A stretch of DNA of 64,000 nt, taken from contig OZ059900.1 of NCBI GenBank assembly GCA_964057225.1, positions 18,801,638 through 18,865,637 on the forward strand, given 5' to 3'. Positions 28,101 to 41,980 of the stretch are shown here, piece by piece. A program made the translations under genes and the position numbers. Position 1 is the stretch's first letter. Each line of letters starts with the position of its first letter. The notes under the pieces were generated by a model. That model worked only from the letters and a program-made list of their open reading frames with translations. It did not search any database and was not told the origin of the DNA. The stretch is from Auanema rhodensis. Its lineage: Eukaryota; Nematoda; Chromadorea; Rhabditida; Rhabditidae.

Positions 28101-31100
28101 ATCGTAAGTCAAAACCTTGTTTACAGCGAAATTTCCAAAAACTCGTTTTCCAGCATAATAAAATATTTCTCATGGGAAATACTGTGTTTTTATATTTTTT
28201 TAGTGTTCAGCATGTGAAATGCTTCATTTTAGTATGTAACACGCTGAAATTAATTGCATTTGACGACTCATATGAACAAAAATCGATTTAATCAATATTA
28301 GCCATAAGGGGCGTGCCCTCAGAATATGCTAATTTCCTTAATTTTCTAACCCCTGTTTTTTTGTCGTGAAAGTGGAACTAGACGTTGTACGAACAATTTT
28401 GAGCTAGGTTTCATTGACATTGCATGAGTTTGAACACATGAAATCGTAAGTCAAAACCTTGTTTACAGCGAAATTTCCAAAAACTGGTTTTCCAGCATAA
28501 TAAAATATTTCTCATTGGAAATACTGTGTTTTTGTATTTTTCTAGTGTTCAGCATGTGAAATGCTTCATTTTAGTATGTAACACGCTGAAATTCGTTGCA
28601 TTTGACGACTCATATGAACAAAAATCGATTTAATCAATATTAGCCATAAGGGGCGTGCCCTCAGAATATGCTAATTTCCTTAATTTTCTAACCCCTGTTT
28701 TTTTGTCGTGAAAGTGGAACTAGACGTTGTACGAACAATTTTGAGCTAGGTTTTATTGACATTGCATGAGTTTGAACACATGAAATCGTAAGTCAAAACC
28801 TTGTTTACAGCGAAATTTCCAAAAACTGGTTTTCCAGCATAATAAAATATTTCTCATGGGAAATACTGTGTTTTTGTAGTTTTTTAGTGTTCAGCATGTA
28901 AAATGCTTCATTTTAGTATGTAACACGCTGAAATTAATTGCATTTGACGACTCATATGAACAAAAATCGATTTAATCAATATTAGCCATAAGGGGCGTGC
29001 CCTCAGAATATGCTAATTTCCTTAATTTTCTAACCCCTGTTTTTTTGTCGTGAAAGTGGAACTAGACGTTGTACGAACAATTTTGAGCTAGGTTTCATTG
29101 ACATTGCATGAGTTTGAACACATGAAATCGTAAGTCAAAACCTTGTTTACAGCGAAATTTCCAAAAACTGGTTTTCCAGCATAATAAAATATTTCTCATG
29201 GGAAATACTGTGTTTTTGTATTTTTCTAGTGTTCAGCATGTGAAATGCTTCATTTTAGTATGTAACACGCTGAAATTCGTTGCATTTGACGACTCATATG
29301 AACAAAAATCGATTTAATCAATATTAGCCATAAGGGGCGTGCCCTCAGAATATGCTAATTTCCTTAATTTTCTAACCCCTGTTTTTTTGTCGTGAAAGTG
29401 GAACTAGACGTTGTACGAACAATTTTGAGCTAGGTTTTATTGACATTGCATGAGTTTGAACACATGAAATCGTAAGTCAAAACCTTGTTTACAGCGAAAT
29501 TTCCAAAAACTGGTTTTCCAGCATAATAAAATATTTCTCATGGGAAATACTGTGTTTTTGTAGTTTTTTAGTGTTCAGCATGTAAAATGCTTCATTTTAG
29601 TATGTAACACGCTGAAATTAATTGCATTTGACGACTCATATGAACAAAAATCGATTTAATCAATATTAGCCATAAGGGGCGTGCCCTCAGAATATGCTAA
29701 TTTCCTTAATTTTCTAACCCCTGTTTTTTTGTCGTGAAAGTGGAACTAGACGTTGTACGAACAATTTTGAGCTAGGTTTCATTGACATTGCATGAGTTTG
29801 AACACATGAAATCGTAAGTCAAAACCTTGTTTACAGCGAAATTTCCAAAAACTGGTTTTCCAGCATAATAAAATATTTCTCATGGGAAATACTGTGTTTT
29901 TGTATTTTTCTAGTGTTCAGCATGTGAAATGCTTCATTTTAGTATGTAACACGCTGAAATTCGTTGCATTTGACGACTCATATGAACAAAAATCGATTTA
30001 ATCAATATTAGCCATAAGGGGCGTGCCCTCAGAATATGCTAATTTCCTTAATTTTCTAACCCCTGTTTTTTTGTCGTGAAAGTGGAACTAGACGTTGTAC
30101 GAACAATTTTGAGCTAGGTTTCATTGACATTGCATGAGTTTGAACACATGAAATCGTAAGTCAAAACCTTGTTTACAGCGAAATTTCCAAAAACTGGTTT
30201 TCCAGCATAATAAAATATTTCTCATGGGAAATACTGTGTTTTTGTATTTTTATAGTGTTCAGCATGTAAAATGTTTCATTTTAGTATGTAACACGCTGAA
30301 ATTCGTTGCATTTGACGACTCATATGAACAAAAATCGATTTAATCAATATTAGCCATAAAGGGCGTGCCCTCAGAATATGCTAATTTCCTTAATTTTCTA
30401 ACCCCTGTTTTTTTGTCGTGAAAGTGGAACTAGACGTTGTAGGAACAATTTTGAGCTAGGTTTCATTGACATTGCATGAGTTTGAACACATGAAATCGTA
30501 AGTCAAAACCTTGTTTACAGCGAAATTTCCAAAAACTCGTTTTCCAGCATAATAAAATATTTCTCATGGGAAATACTGTGTTTTTGTATTTTTTTAGTGT
30601 TCAGCATGTAAAATGCTTCATTTTAGTATGTAACACGCTGAAATTAATTGCATTTGACGACTCATATGAACAAAAATCGATTTAATCAATATTAGCCATA
30701 AGGGGCGTGCCCTCAGAATATGCTAATTTCCTTAATTTTCTAACCCCTGTTTTTTTGTCGTGAAAGTGGAACTAGACGTTGTACGAACAATTTTGAGCTA
30801 GGTTTCATTGACATTGCATGAGTTTGAACACATGAAATCGTAAGTCAAAACCTTGTTTACAGCGAAATTTCCAAAAACTGGTTTTCCAGCATAATAAAAT
30901 ATTTCTCATGGGAAATACTGTGTTTTTGTATTTTTCTAGTGTTCAGCATGTGAAATGCTTCATTTTAGTATGTAACACGCTGAAATTCGTTGCATTTGAC
31001 GACTCATATGAACAAAAATCGATTTAATCAATATTAGCCATAAGGGGCGTGCCCTCAGAATATGCTAATTTCCTTAATTTTCTAACCCCTGTTTTGTTGT

Positions 31101-31774
31101 CGTGAAAGTGGAACTAGACGTTGTAGGAACAATTTTGAGCTAGGTTTCATTGACATTGCATGAGTTTGAACACATGAAATCGTAAGTCAAAACCTTGTTT
31201 ACAGCGAAATTTCCAAAAACTGGTTTTCCAGCATAATAAAATATTTCTCATGGGAAATACTGTGTTTTTGTATTTTTCTAGTGTTCAGCATGTGAAACGC
31301 TTCATTTTAGTATGTAACACGCTGAAATTCGTTGCATTTGACGACTCATATGAACAAAAATCGATTTAATCAATATTAGCCATAAGGGGCGTGCCCTCAG
31401 AATATGCTAATTTCCTTAATTTTCTAACCCCTGTTTTGTTGTCGTGAAAGTGGAACTAGACGTTGTAGGAACAATTTTGAGCTAGGTTTCATTGACATTG
31501 CATGAGTTTGAACACATGAAATCGTAAGTCAAAACCTTGTTTACAGCGAAATTTCCAAAAACTCGTTTTCCAGCATAATAAAATATTTCTCATGGGAAAT
31601 ACTGTGTTTTTGTATTTTTTTAGTGTTCAGCATGTAAAATGCTTCATTTTAGTATGTAACACGCTGAAATTAATTGCATTTGACGACTCATATGAACAAA
31701 AATCGATTTAATCAATATTAGCCATAAGGGGCGTGCCCTCAGAATATGCTAATTTCCTTAATTTTCTAACCCCT

Positions 31775-34509
31775 GTTTTTTGTCGTGAAAGTGGAACTAG
31801 ACGTTGTAGGAACAATTTTGAGCTAGGTTTCATTGACATTGCATGAGTTTGAACACATGAAATCGTAAGTCAAAACCTTGTTTACAGCGAAATTTCCAAA
31901 AACTGGTTTTCCAGCATAATAAAATATTTCTCATGGGAAATACTGTGTTTTTGTATTTTTATAGTGTTCAGCATGTAAAATGCTTCATTTTAGTATGTAA
32001 CACGCTGAAATTCGTTGCATTTGACGACTCATATGAACAAAAATCGATTTAATCAATATTAGCCATAAGGGGCGTGCCCTCAGAATATGCTAATTTCCTT
32101 AATTTTCTAACCCCTGTTTTTTTGTCGTGAAAGTGGAACTAGACGTTGTACGAACAATTTTGAGCTAGGTTTTATTGACATTGCATGAGTTTGAACACAT
32201 GAAATCGTAAGTCAAAACCTTGTTTACAGCGAAATTTCCAAAAACTGGTTTTCCAGCATAATAAAATATTTCTCATGAGAAATACTGTGTTTTTGTATTT
32301 TTCTAGTGTTCAGCATGTAAAATGCTTCATTTTAGTATGTAACACGCTGAAATTCGTTGCATTTGACGACTCATATGAACAAAAATCGATTTAATCAATA
32401 TTAGCCATAAGGGGCGTGCCCTCAGAATATGCTAATTTCCTTAATTTTCTAACCCCTGTTTTTTTGTCGTGAAAGTGGAACTAGACGTTGTACGAACAAT
32501 TTTGAGCTAGGTTTCATTGACATTGCATGAGTTTGAACACATGAAATCGTAAGTCAAAACCTTGTTTACAGCGAAATTTCCAAAAACTGGTTTTCCAGCA
32601 TAATAAAATATTTCTCATGGGAAATACTGTGTTTTTGTATTTTTATAGTGTTCAGCATGTAAAATGTTTCATTTTAGTATGTAACACGCTGAAATTCGTT
32701 GCATTTGACGACTCATATGAACAAAAATCGATTTAATCAATATTAGCCATAAAGGGCGTGCCCTCAGAATATGCTAATTTCCTTAATTTTCTAACCCCTG
32801 TTTTTTTGTCGTGAAAGTGGAACTAGACGTTGTAGGAACAATTTTGAGCTAGGTTTCATTGACATTGCATGAGTTTGAACACATGAAATCGTAAGTCAAA
32901 ACCTTGTTTACAGCGAAATTTCCAAAAACTCGTTTTCCAGCATAATAAAATATTTCTCATGGGAAATACTGTGTTTTTGTATTTTTTTAGTGTTCAGCAT
33001 GTAAAATGCTTCATTTTAGTATGTAACACGCTGAAATTAATTGCATTTGACGACTCATATGAACAAAAATCGATTTAATCAATATTAGTCATAAGGGGCG
33101 TGCCCTCAGAATATGCTAATTTCCTTAATTTTCTAACCCCTGTTTTTTTGTCGTGAAAGTGGAACTAGACGTTGTACGAACAATTTTGAGCTAGGTTTCA
33201 TTGACATTGCATGAGTTTGAACACATGAAATCGTAAGTCAAAACCTTGTTTACAGCGAAATTTCCAAAAACTGGTTTTCCAGCATAATAAAATATTTCTC
33301 ATGGGAAATACTGTGTTTTTGTATTTTTCTAGTGTTCAGCATGTGAAATGCTTCATTTTAGTATGTAACACGCTGAAATTCGTTGCATTTGACGACTCAT
33401 ATGAACAAAAATCGATTTAATCAATATTAGCCATAAGGGGCGTGCCCTCAGAATATGCTAATTTCCTTAATTTTCTAACCCCTGTTTTTTTGTCGTGAAA
33501 GTGGAACTAGACGTTGTACGAACAATTTTGAGCTAGGTTTTATTGACATTGCATGAGTTTGAACACATGAAATCGTAAGTCAAAACCTTGTTTACAGCGA
33601 AATTTCCAAAAACTGGTTTTCCAGCATAATAAAATATTTCTCATGGGAAATACTGTGTTTTTGTATTTTTCTAGTGTTCAGCATGTGAAATGCTTCATTT
33701 TAGTATGTAACACGCTGAAATTCGTTGCATTTGACGACTCATATGAACAAAAATCGATTTAATCAATATTAGCCATAAGGGGCGTGCCCTCAGAATATGC
33801 TAATTTCCTTAATTTTCTAACCCCTGTTTTGTTGTCGTGAAAGTGGAACTAGACGTTGTAGGAACAATTTTGAGCTAGGTTTCATTGACATTGCATGAGT
33901 TTGAACACATGAAATCGTAAGTCAAAACCTTGTTTACAGCGAAATTTCCAAAAACTGGTTTTCCAGCATAATAAAATATTTCTCATGGGAAATACTGTGT
34001 TTTTGTATTTTTCTAGTGTTCAGCATGTGAAATGCTTCATTTTAGTATGTAACACGCTGAAATTCGTTGCATTTGACGACTCATATGAACAAAAATCGAT
34101 TTAATCAATATTAGCCATAAGGGGCGTGCCCTCAGAATATGCTAATTTCCTTAATTTTCTAACCCCTGTTTTGTTGTCGTGAAAGTGGAACTAGACGTTG
34201 TAGGAACAATTTTGAGCTAGGTTTCATTGACATTGCATGAGTTTGAACACATGAAATCGTAAGTCAAAACCTTGTTTACAGCGAAATTTCCAAAAACTGG
34301 TTTTCCAGCATAATAAAATATTTCTCATGGGAAATACTGTGTTTTTGTATTTTTCTAGTGTTCAGCATGTAAAATGCTTCATTTTAGTATGTAACACGCT
34401 GAAATTCGTTGCATTTGACGACTCATATGAACAAAAATCGATTTAATCAATATTAGCCATAAGGGGCGTGCCCTCAGAATATGCTAATTTCCTTAATTTT
34501 CTAACCCCT
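31775..34509 (-). repeat. Higher-order repeat, 8-mer copy 1 (2735 bp)
   Basis: The six-T monomer at 31775 recurs at 34510 and 37245, both steps 2735 bp (7 x 342 + 341). The catgagaaat variant follows the same rhythm (32274, 35009, 37744), and so does the doublet of ttttgttgtcg monomers before each start. Three independent markers at the same spacing define an eight-monomer unit. The choice of the six-T monomer as the start is arbitrary. Confidence 0.88.
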
Positions 34510-37244
34510 GTTTTTTGTCGTGAAAGTGGAACTAGACGTTGTAGGAACAATTTTGAGCTAGGTTTCATTGACATTGCATGAGTTTGAACACATGAAATCG
34601 TAAGTCAAAACCTTGTTTACAGCGAAATTTCCAAAAACTGGTTTTCCAGCATAATAAAATATTTCTCATGGGAAATACTGTGTTTTTGTATTTTTATAGT
34701 GTTCAGCATGTAAAATGCTTCATTTTAGTATGTAACACGCTGAAATTCGTTGCATTTGACGACTCATATGAACAAAAATCGATTTAATCAATATTAGCCA
34801 TAAGGGGCGTGCCCTCAGAATATGCTAATTTCCTTAATTTTCTAACCCCTGTTTTTTTGTCGTGAAAGTGGAACTAGACGTTGTACGAACAATTTTGAGC
34901 TAGGTTTTATTGACATTGCATGAGTTTGAACACATGAAATCGTAAGTCAAAACCTTGTTTACAGCGAAATTTCCAAAAACTGGTTTTCCAGCATAATAAA
35001 ATATTTCTCATGAGAAATACTGTGTTTTTGTATTTTTCTAGTGTTCAGCATGTAAAATGCTTCATTTTAGTATGTAACACGCTGAAATTCGTTGCATTTG
35101 ACGACTCATATGAACAAAAATCGATTTAATCAATATTAGCCATAAGGGGCGTGCCCTCAGAATATGCTAATTTCCTTAATTTTCTAACCCCTGTTTTTTT
35201 GTCGTGAAAGTGGAACTAGACGTTGTACGAACAATTTTGAGCTAGGTTTCATTGACATTGCATGAGTTTGAACACATGAAATCGTAAGTCAAAACCTTGT
35301 TTACAGCGAAATTTCCAAAAACTGGTTTTCCAGCATAATAAAATATTTCTCATGGGAAATACTGTGTTTTTGTATTTTTATAGTGTTCAGCATTTGAAAT
35401 GCTTCATTTTAGTATGTAACACGCTGAAATTCGTTGCATTTGACGACTCATATGAACAAAAATCGATTTAATCAATATTAGCCATAAAGGGAGTGCCCTC
35501 AGAATATGCTAATTTCCTTAATTTTCTAACCCCTGTTTTTTTGTCGTGAAAGTGGAACTAGACGTTGTAGGAACAATTTTGAGCTAGGTTTCATTGACAT
35601 TGCATGAGTTTGAACACATGAAATCGTAAGTCAAAACCTTGTTTACAGCGAAATTTCCAAAAACTCGTTTTCCAGCATAATAAAATATTTCTCATGGGAA
35701 ATACTGTGTTTTTGTATTTTTTTAGTGTTCAGCATGTAAAATGCTTCATTTTAGTATGTAACACGCTGAAATTAATTGCATTTGACGACTCATATGAACA
35801 AAAATCGATTTAATCAATATTAGCCATAAGGGGCGTGCCCTCAGAATATGCTAATTTCCTTAATTTTCTAACCCCTGTTTTTTTGTCGTGAAAGTGGAAC
35901 TAGACGTTGTACGAACAATTGTGAGCTAGGTTTCATTGACATTGCATGAGTTTGAACACATGAAATCGTAAGTCAAAACCTTGTTTACAGCGAAATTTCC
36001 AAAAACTGGTTTTCCAGCATAATAAAATATTTCTCATGGGAAATACTGTGTTTTTGTATTTTTCTAGTGTTCAGCATGTGAAATGCTTCATTTTAGTATG
36101 TAACACGCTGAAATTCGTTGCATTTGACGACTCATATGAACAAAAATCGATTTAATCAATATTAGCCATAAGGGGCGTGCCCTCAGAATATGCTAATTTC
36201 CTTAATTTTCTAACCCCTGTTTTTTTGTCGTGAAAGTGGAACTAGACGTTGTACGAACAATTTTGAGCTAGGTTTTATTGACATTGCATGAGTTTGAACA
36301 CATGAAATCGTAAGTCAAAACCTTGTTTACAGCGAAATTTCCAAAAACTGGTTTTCCAGCATAATAAAATATTTCTCATGGGAAATACTGTGTTTTTGTA
36401 TTTTTCTAGTGTTCAGCATGTGAAATGCTTCATTTTAGTATGTAACACGCTGAAATTCGTTGCATTTGACGACTCATATGAACAAAAATCGATTTAATCA
36501 ATATTAGCCATAAGGGGCGTGCCCTCAGAATATGCTAATTTCCTTAATTTTCTAACCCCTGTTTTGTTGTCGTGAAAGTGGAACTAGACGTTGTAGGAAC
36601 AATTTTGAGCTAGGTTTCATTGACATTGCATGAGTTTGAACACATGAAATCGTAAGTCAAAACCTTGTTTACAGCGAAATTTCCAAAAACTGGTTTTCCA
36701 GCATAATAAAATATTTCTCATGGGAAATACTGTGTTTTTGTATTTTTCTAGTGTTCAGCATGTGAAATGCTTCATTTTAGTATGTAACACGCTGAAATTC
36801 GTTGCATTTGACGACTCATATGAACAAAAATCGATTTAATCAATATTAGCCATAAGGGGCGTGCCCTCAGAATATGCTAATTTCCTTAATTTTCTAACCC
36901 CTGTTTTGTTGTCGTGAAAGTGGAACTAGACGTTGTAGGAACAATTTTGAGCTAGGTTTCATTGACATTGCATGAGTTTGAACACATGAAATCGTAAGTC
37001 AAAACCTTGTTTACAGCGAAATTTCCAAAAACTGGTTTTCCAGCATAATAAAATATTTCTCATGGGAAATACTGTGTTTTTGTATTTTTCTAGTGTTCAG
37101 CATGTAAAATGCTTCATTTTAGTATGTAACACGCTGAAATTCGTTGCATTTGACGACTCATATGAACAAAAATCGATTTAATCAATATTAGCCATAAGGG
37201 GCTTGCCCTCAGAATATGCTAATTTCCTTAATTTTCTAACCCCT
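34510..37244 (-). repeat. Higher-order repeat, 8-mer copy 2 (2735 bp)
   Basis: Second copy of the eight-monomer unit. It carries some private changes absent from its neighbours: gcatttgaaatg and gggagtgccc near 35390-35495, both in one monomer. It also has gtgagctagg at 35921, which returns in the next copy at 39339 (3418 bp, that is 2735 + 683). Confidence 0.88.
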
Positions 37245-40100
37245 GTTTTTTGTCGTGAAAGTGGAACTAGACGTTGTAGGAACAATTTTGAGCTAGGTTT
37301 CATTGACATTGCATGAGTTTGAACACATGAAATCGTAAGTCAAAACCTTGTTTACAGCGAAATTTCCAAAAACTAGTTTTCCAGCATAATAAAATATTTC
37401 TCATGGGAAATACTGTGTTTTTGTATTTTTATAGTGTTCAGCATGTAAAATGCTTCATTTTAGTATGTAACACGCTGAAATTCGTTGCATTTGACGACTC
37501 ATATGAACAAAAATCGATTTAATCAATATTAGCCATAAGGGGCGTGCCCTCAGAATATGCTAATTTCCTTAATTTTCTAACCCCTGTTTTTTTGTCGTGA
37601 AAGTGAAACTAGACGTTGTACGAACAATTTTGAGCTAGGTTTTATTGACATTGCATGAGTTTGAACACATGAAATCGTAAGTCAAAACCTTGTTTACAGC
37701 GAAATTTCCAAAAACTGGTTTTCCAGCATAATAAAATATTTCTCATGAGAAATACTGTGTTTTTGTATTTTTCTAGTGTTCAGCATGTAAAATGCTTCAT
37801 TTTAGTATGTAACACGCTGAAATTCGTTGCATTTGACGACTCATATGAACAAAAATCGATTTAATCAATATTAGCCATAAGGGGCGTGCCCTCAGAATAT
37901 GCTAATTTCCTTAATTTTCTAACCCCTGTTTTTTGTCGTGAAAGTGGAACTAGACGTTGTAGGAACAATTTTGAGCTAGGTTTCATTGACATTGCATGAG
38001 TTTGAACACATGAAATCGTAAGTCAAAACCTTGTTTACAGCGAAATTTCCAAAAACTGGTTTTCCAGCATAATAAAATATTTCTCATGGGAAATACTGTG
38101 TTTTTGTATTTTTATAGTGTTCAGCATGTAAAATGCTTCATTTTAGTATGTAACACGCTGAAATTCGTTGCATTTGACGACTCATATGAACAAAAATCGA
38201 TTTAATCAATATTAGCCATAAGGGGCGTGCCCTCAGAATATGCTAATTTCCTTAATTTTCTAACCCCTGTTTTTTTGTCGTGAAAGTGGAACTAGACGTT
38301 GTACGAACAATTTTGAGCTAGGTTTTATTGACATTGCATGAGTTTGAACACATGAAATCGTAAGTCAAAACCTTGTTTACAGCGAAATTTCCAAAAACTG
38401 GTTTTCCAGCATAATAAAATATTTCTCATGAGAAATACTGTGTTTTTGTATTTTTCTAGTGTTCAGCATGTAAAATGCTTCATTTTAGTATGTAACACGC
38501 TGAAATTCGTTGCATTTGACGACTCATATGAACAAAAATCGATTTAATCAATATTAGCCATAAGGGGCGTGCCCTCAGAATATGCTAATTTCCTTAATTT
38601 TCTAACCCCTGTTTTTTTGTCGTGAAAGTGGAACTAGACGTTGTACGAACAATTTTGAGCTAGGTTTCATTGACATTGCATGAGTTTGAACACATGAAAT
38701 CGTAAGTCAAAACCTTGTTTACAGCGAAATTTCCAAAAACTGGTTTTCCAGCATAATAAAATATTTCTCATGGGAAATACTGTGTTTTTGTATTTTTATA
38801 GTGTTCAGCATGTAAAATGTTTCATTTTAGTATGTAACACGCTGAAATTCGTTGCATTTGACGACTCATATGAACAAAAATCGATTTAATCAATATTAGC
38901 CATAAAGGGCGTGCCCTCAGAATATGCTAATTTCCTTAATTTTCTAACCCCTGTTTTTTTGTCGTGAAAGTGGAACTAGACGTTGTAGGAACAATTTTGA
39001 GCTAGGTTTCATTGACATTGCATGAGTTTGAACACATGAAATCGTAAGTCAAAACCTTGTTTACAGCGAAATTTCCAAAAACTCGTTTTCCAGCATAATA
39101 AAATATTTCTCATGGGAAATACTGTGTTTTTGTATTTTTTTAGTGTTCAGCATGTAAAATGCTTCATTTTAGTATGTAACACGCTGAAATTAATTGCATT
39201 TGACGACTCATATGAACAAAAATCGATTTAATCAATATTAGCCATAAGGGGCGTGCCCTCAGAATATGCTAATTTCCTTAATTTTCTAACCCCTGTTTTT
39301 TTGTCGTGAAAGTGGAACTAGACGTTGTACGAACAATTGTGAGCTAGGTTTCATTGACATTGCATGAGTTTGAACACATGAAATCGTAAGTCAAAACCTT
39401 GTTTACAGCGAAATTTCCAAAAACTGGTTTTCCAGCATAATAAAATATTTCTCATGGGAAATACTGTGTTTTTGTATTTTTCTAGTGTTCAGCATGTGAA
39501 ATGCTTCATTTTAGTATGTAACACGCTGATATTCGTTGCATTTGACGACTCATATGAACAAAAATCGATTTAATCAATATTAGCCATAAGGGGCGTGCCC
39601 TCAGAATATGCTAATTTCCTTAATTTTCTAACCCCTGTTTTTTTGTCGTGAAAGTGGAACTAGACGTTGTACGAACAATTTTGAGCTAGGTTTTATTGAC
39701 ATTGCATGAGTTTGAACACATGAAATCGTAAGTCAAAACCTTGTTTACAGCGAAATTTCCAAAAACTGGTTTTCCAGCATAATAAAATATTTCTCATGGG
39801 AAATACTGTGTTTTTGTATTTTTCTAGTGTTCAGCATGTGAAATGCTTCATTTTAGTATGTAACACGCTGAAATTCGTTGCATTTGACGACTCATATGAA
39901 CAAAAATCGATTTAATCAATATTAGCCATAAGGGGCGTGCCCTCAGAATATGCTAATTTCCTTAATTTTCTAACCCCTGTTTTGTTGTCGTGAAAGTGGA
40001 ACTAGACGTTGTAGGAACAATTTTGAGCTAGGTTTCATTGACATTGCATGAGTTTGAACACATGAAATCGTAAGTCAAAACCTTGTTTACAGCGAAATTT
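37245..40100 (-). repeat. Higher-order repeat, copy 3 with 683-bp dimer insertion
   Basis: The third copy starts with the six-T monomer at 37245, but an extra pair of monomers is present. The six-T run recurs at 37928 and catgagaaat at 37744 and 38427, both 683 bp apart. Later markers are shifted by exactly that amount. The copy diverges from the pattern at about 40.1 kb, where the taagaggcg five-monomer unit begins. Confidence 0.8.
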
Positions 40101-40270
40101 CCAAAAACTGGTTTTCCAGCATAATAAAATATTTCTCATGGGAAATACTGTGTTTTTGTATTTTTATAGTGTTCAGCATGTAAAATGCTTCATTTTAGTA
40201 TGTAACACGCTGAAATTCGTTGCATTTGACGACTCATATGAACAAAAATCGATTTAATCAATATTAGCCA

Positions 40271-41980
40271 TAAGAGGCGTGCCCTCAGAATATGCTAATT
40301 TCCTTAATTTTCTAACCCCTGTTTTTTTGTCGTGAAAGTGGAACTAGACGTTGTAGGAACAATTTTGAGCTAGGTTTCATTGACATTGCATGAGTTTGAA
40401 CACATGAAATCGTAAGTCAAAACCTTGTTTACAGCGAAATTTCCAAAAACTGGTTTTCCAGCATAATAAAATATTTCTCATGGGAAATACTGTGTTTTTG
40501 TATTTTTTCAGTGTTCAGCATGTGAAATGCTTCATTTTAGTATGTAACACGCTGAAATTCGTTGCATTTGACGACTCATATGAACAAAAATCGATTTAAT
40601 CAATATTAGCCATAAGGGGCGTGCCCTCAGAATATGCTAATTTCCTTAATTTTCTAACCCCTGTTTTGTTGTCGTGAAAGTGGAACTAGACGTTGTAGGA
40701 ACAATTTTGAGCTAGGTTTCATTGACATTGCATGAGTTTGAACACATGAAATCGTAAGTCAAAACCTTGTTTACAGCGAAATTTCCAAAAACTGGTTTTC
40801 CAGCATAATAAAATATTTCTCATGGGAAATACTGTGTTTTTGTATTTTTCTAGTGTTCAGCATGTAAAATGCTTCATTTTAGTATGTAACACGCTGAAAT
40901 TCGTTTCATTTGACGACTCATATGAACAAAAATCGATTTAATCAATATTAGCCATAAGGGGCGTGCCCTCAGAATATGCTAATTTCCTTAATTTTCTAAC
41001 CCCTGTTTTTTTGTCGTGAAAGTGGAACTAGACGTTGTAGGAACAATTTTGAGCTAGGTTTCATTGACATTGCATGAGTTTGAACACATGAAATCGTAAG
41101 TCAAAACCTTGTTTACAGCGAAATTTCCAAAAACTGGTTTTCCAGCATAATAAAATATTTCTCATGGGAAATACTGTGTTTTTGTATTTTTTTAGTGTTC
41201 AGCATGTAAAATGCTTCATTTTAGTATGTAACACGCTGAAATTAATTGCATTTGACGACTCATATGAACAAAAATCGATTTAATCAATATTAGCCATAAG
41301 GGGCGTGCCCTCAGAATATGCTAATTTCCTTAATTTTCTAACCCCTGTTTTTTTGTCGTGAAAGTGGAACTAGACGTTGTACGAACAATTTTGAGCTAGG
41401 TTTCATTGACATTGCATGAGTTTGAACACATGAAATCGTAAGTCAAAACCTTGTTTACAGCGAACTTTCCAAAAACTGGTTTTCCAGCATAATAAAATAT
41501 TTCTTATGGGAAATACTGTGTTTTTGTATTTTTCTAGTGTTCAGCATGTAAAATACTTCATTTTAGTATAAAACACGCTGAAATTCGTTGCATTTGACGA
41601 CTCATATGAACAAAAATCGATTTAATCAATATTAGCCATAAGGGGCGTGCCCTCAGAATATGCTAATTTCCTTAATTTTCTAACCCCTGTTTTGTTGTCG
41701 TGAAAGTGGAACTAGACGTTGTAGGAACAATTTTGAGCTAGGTTTCATTGACATTGCATGAGTTTGAACACATGAAATCGTAAGTCAAAACCTTGTTTAC
41801 AGCGAAATTTCCAAAAACTGGTTTTCCAGCATAATAAAATATTTCTCATGGGAAATACTGTGTTTTTGTATTTTTATAGTGTTCAGCATGTAAAATGCTT
41901 CATTTTAGTATGTAACACGCTGAAATTCGTTGCATTTGACGACTCATATGAACAAAAATCGATTTAATCAATATTAGCCA
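40271..41980 (-). repeat. Higher-order repeat, 5-mer (1710 bp)
   Basis: The rare variant taagaggcg stands at 40271 and 41981 (1710 bp, exactly 5 x 342). It recurs at 46079, 50177 and 51887. The next rare marker, cgaactttcc, keeps the same step at 41461/43171, 45559/47269 and 51367/53077. One monomer in this unit is unusually divergent: ttcttatggg, aaaatacttc and tataaaacacgc near 41500-41575, repeated at +4098 and +9906. Confidence 0.85.
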
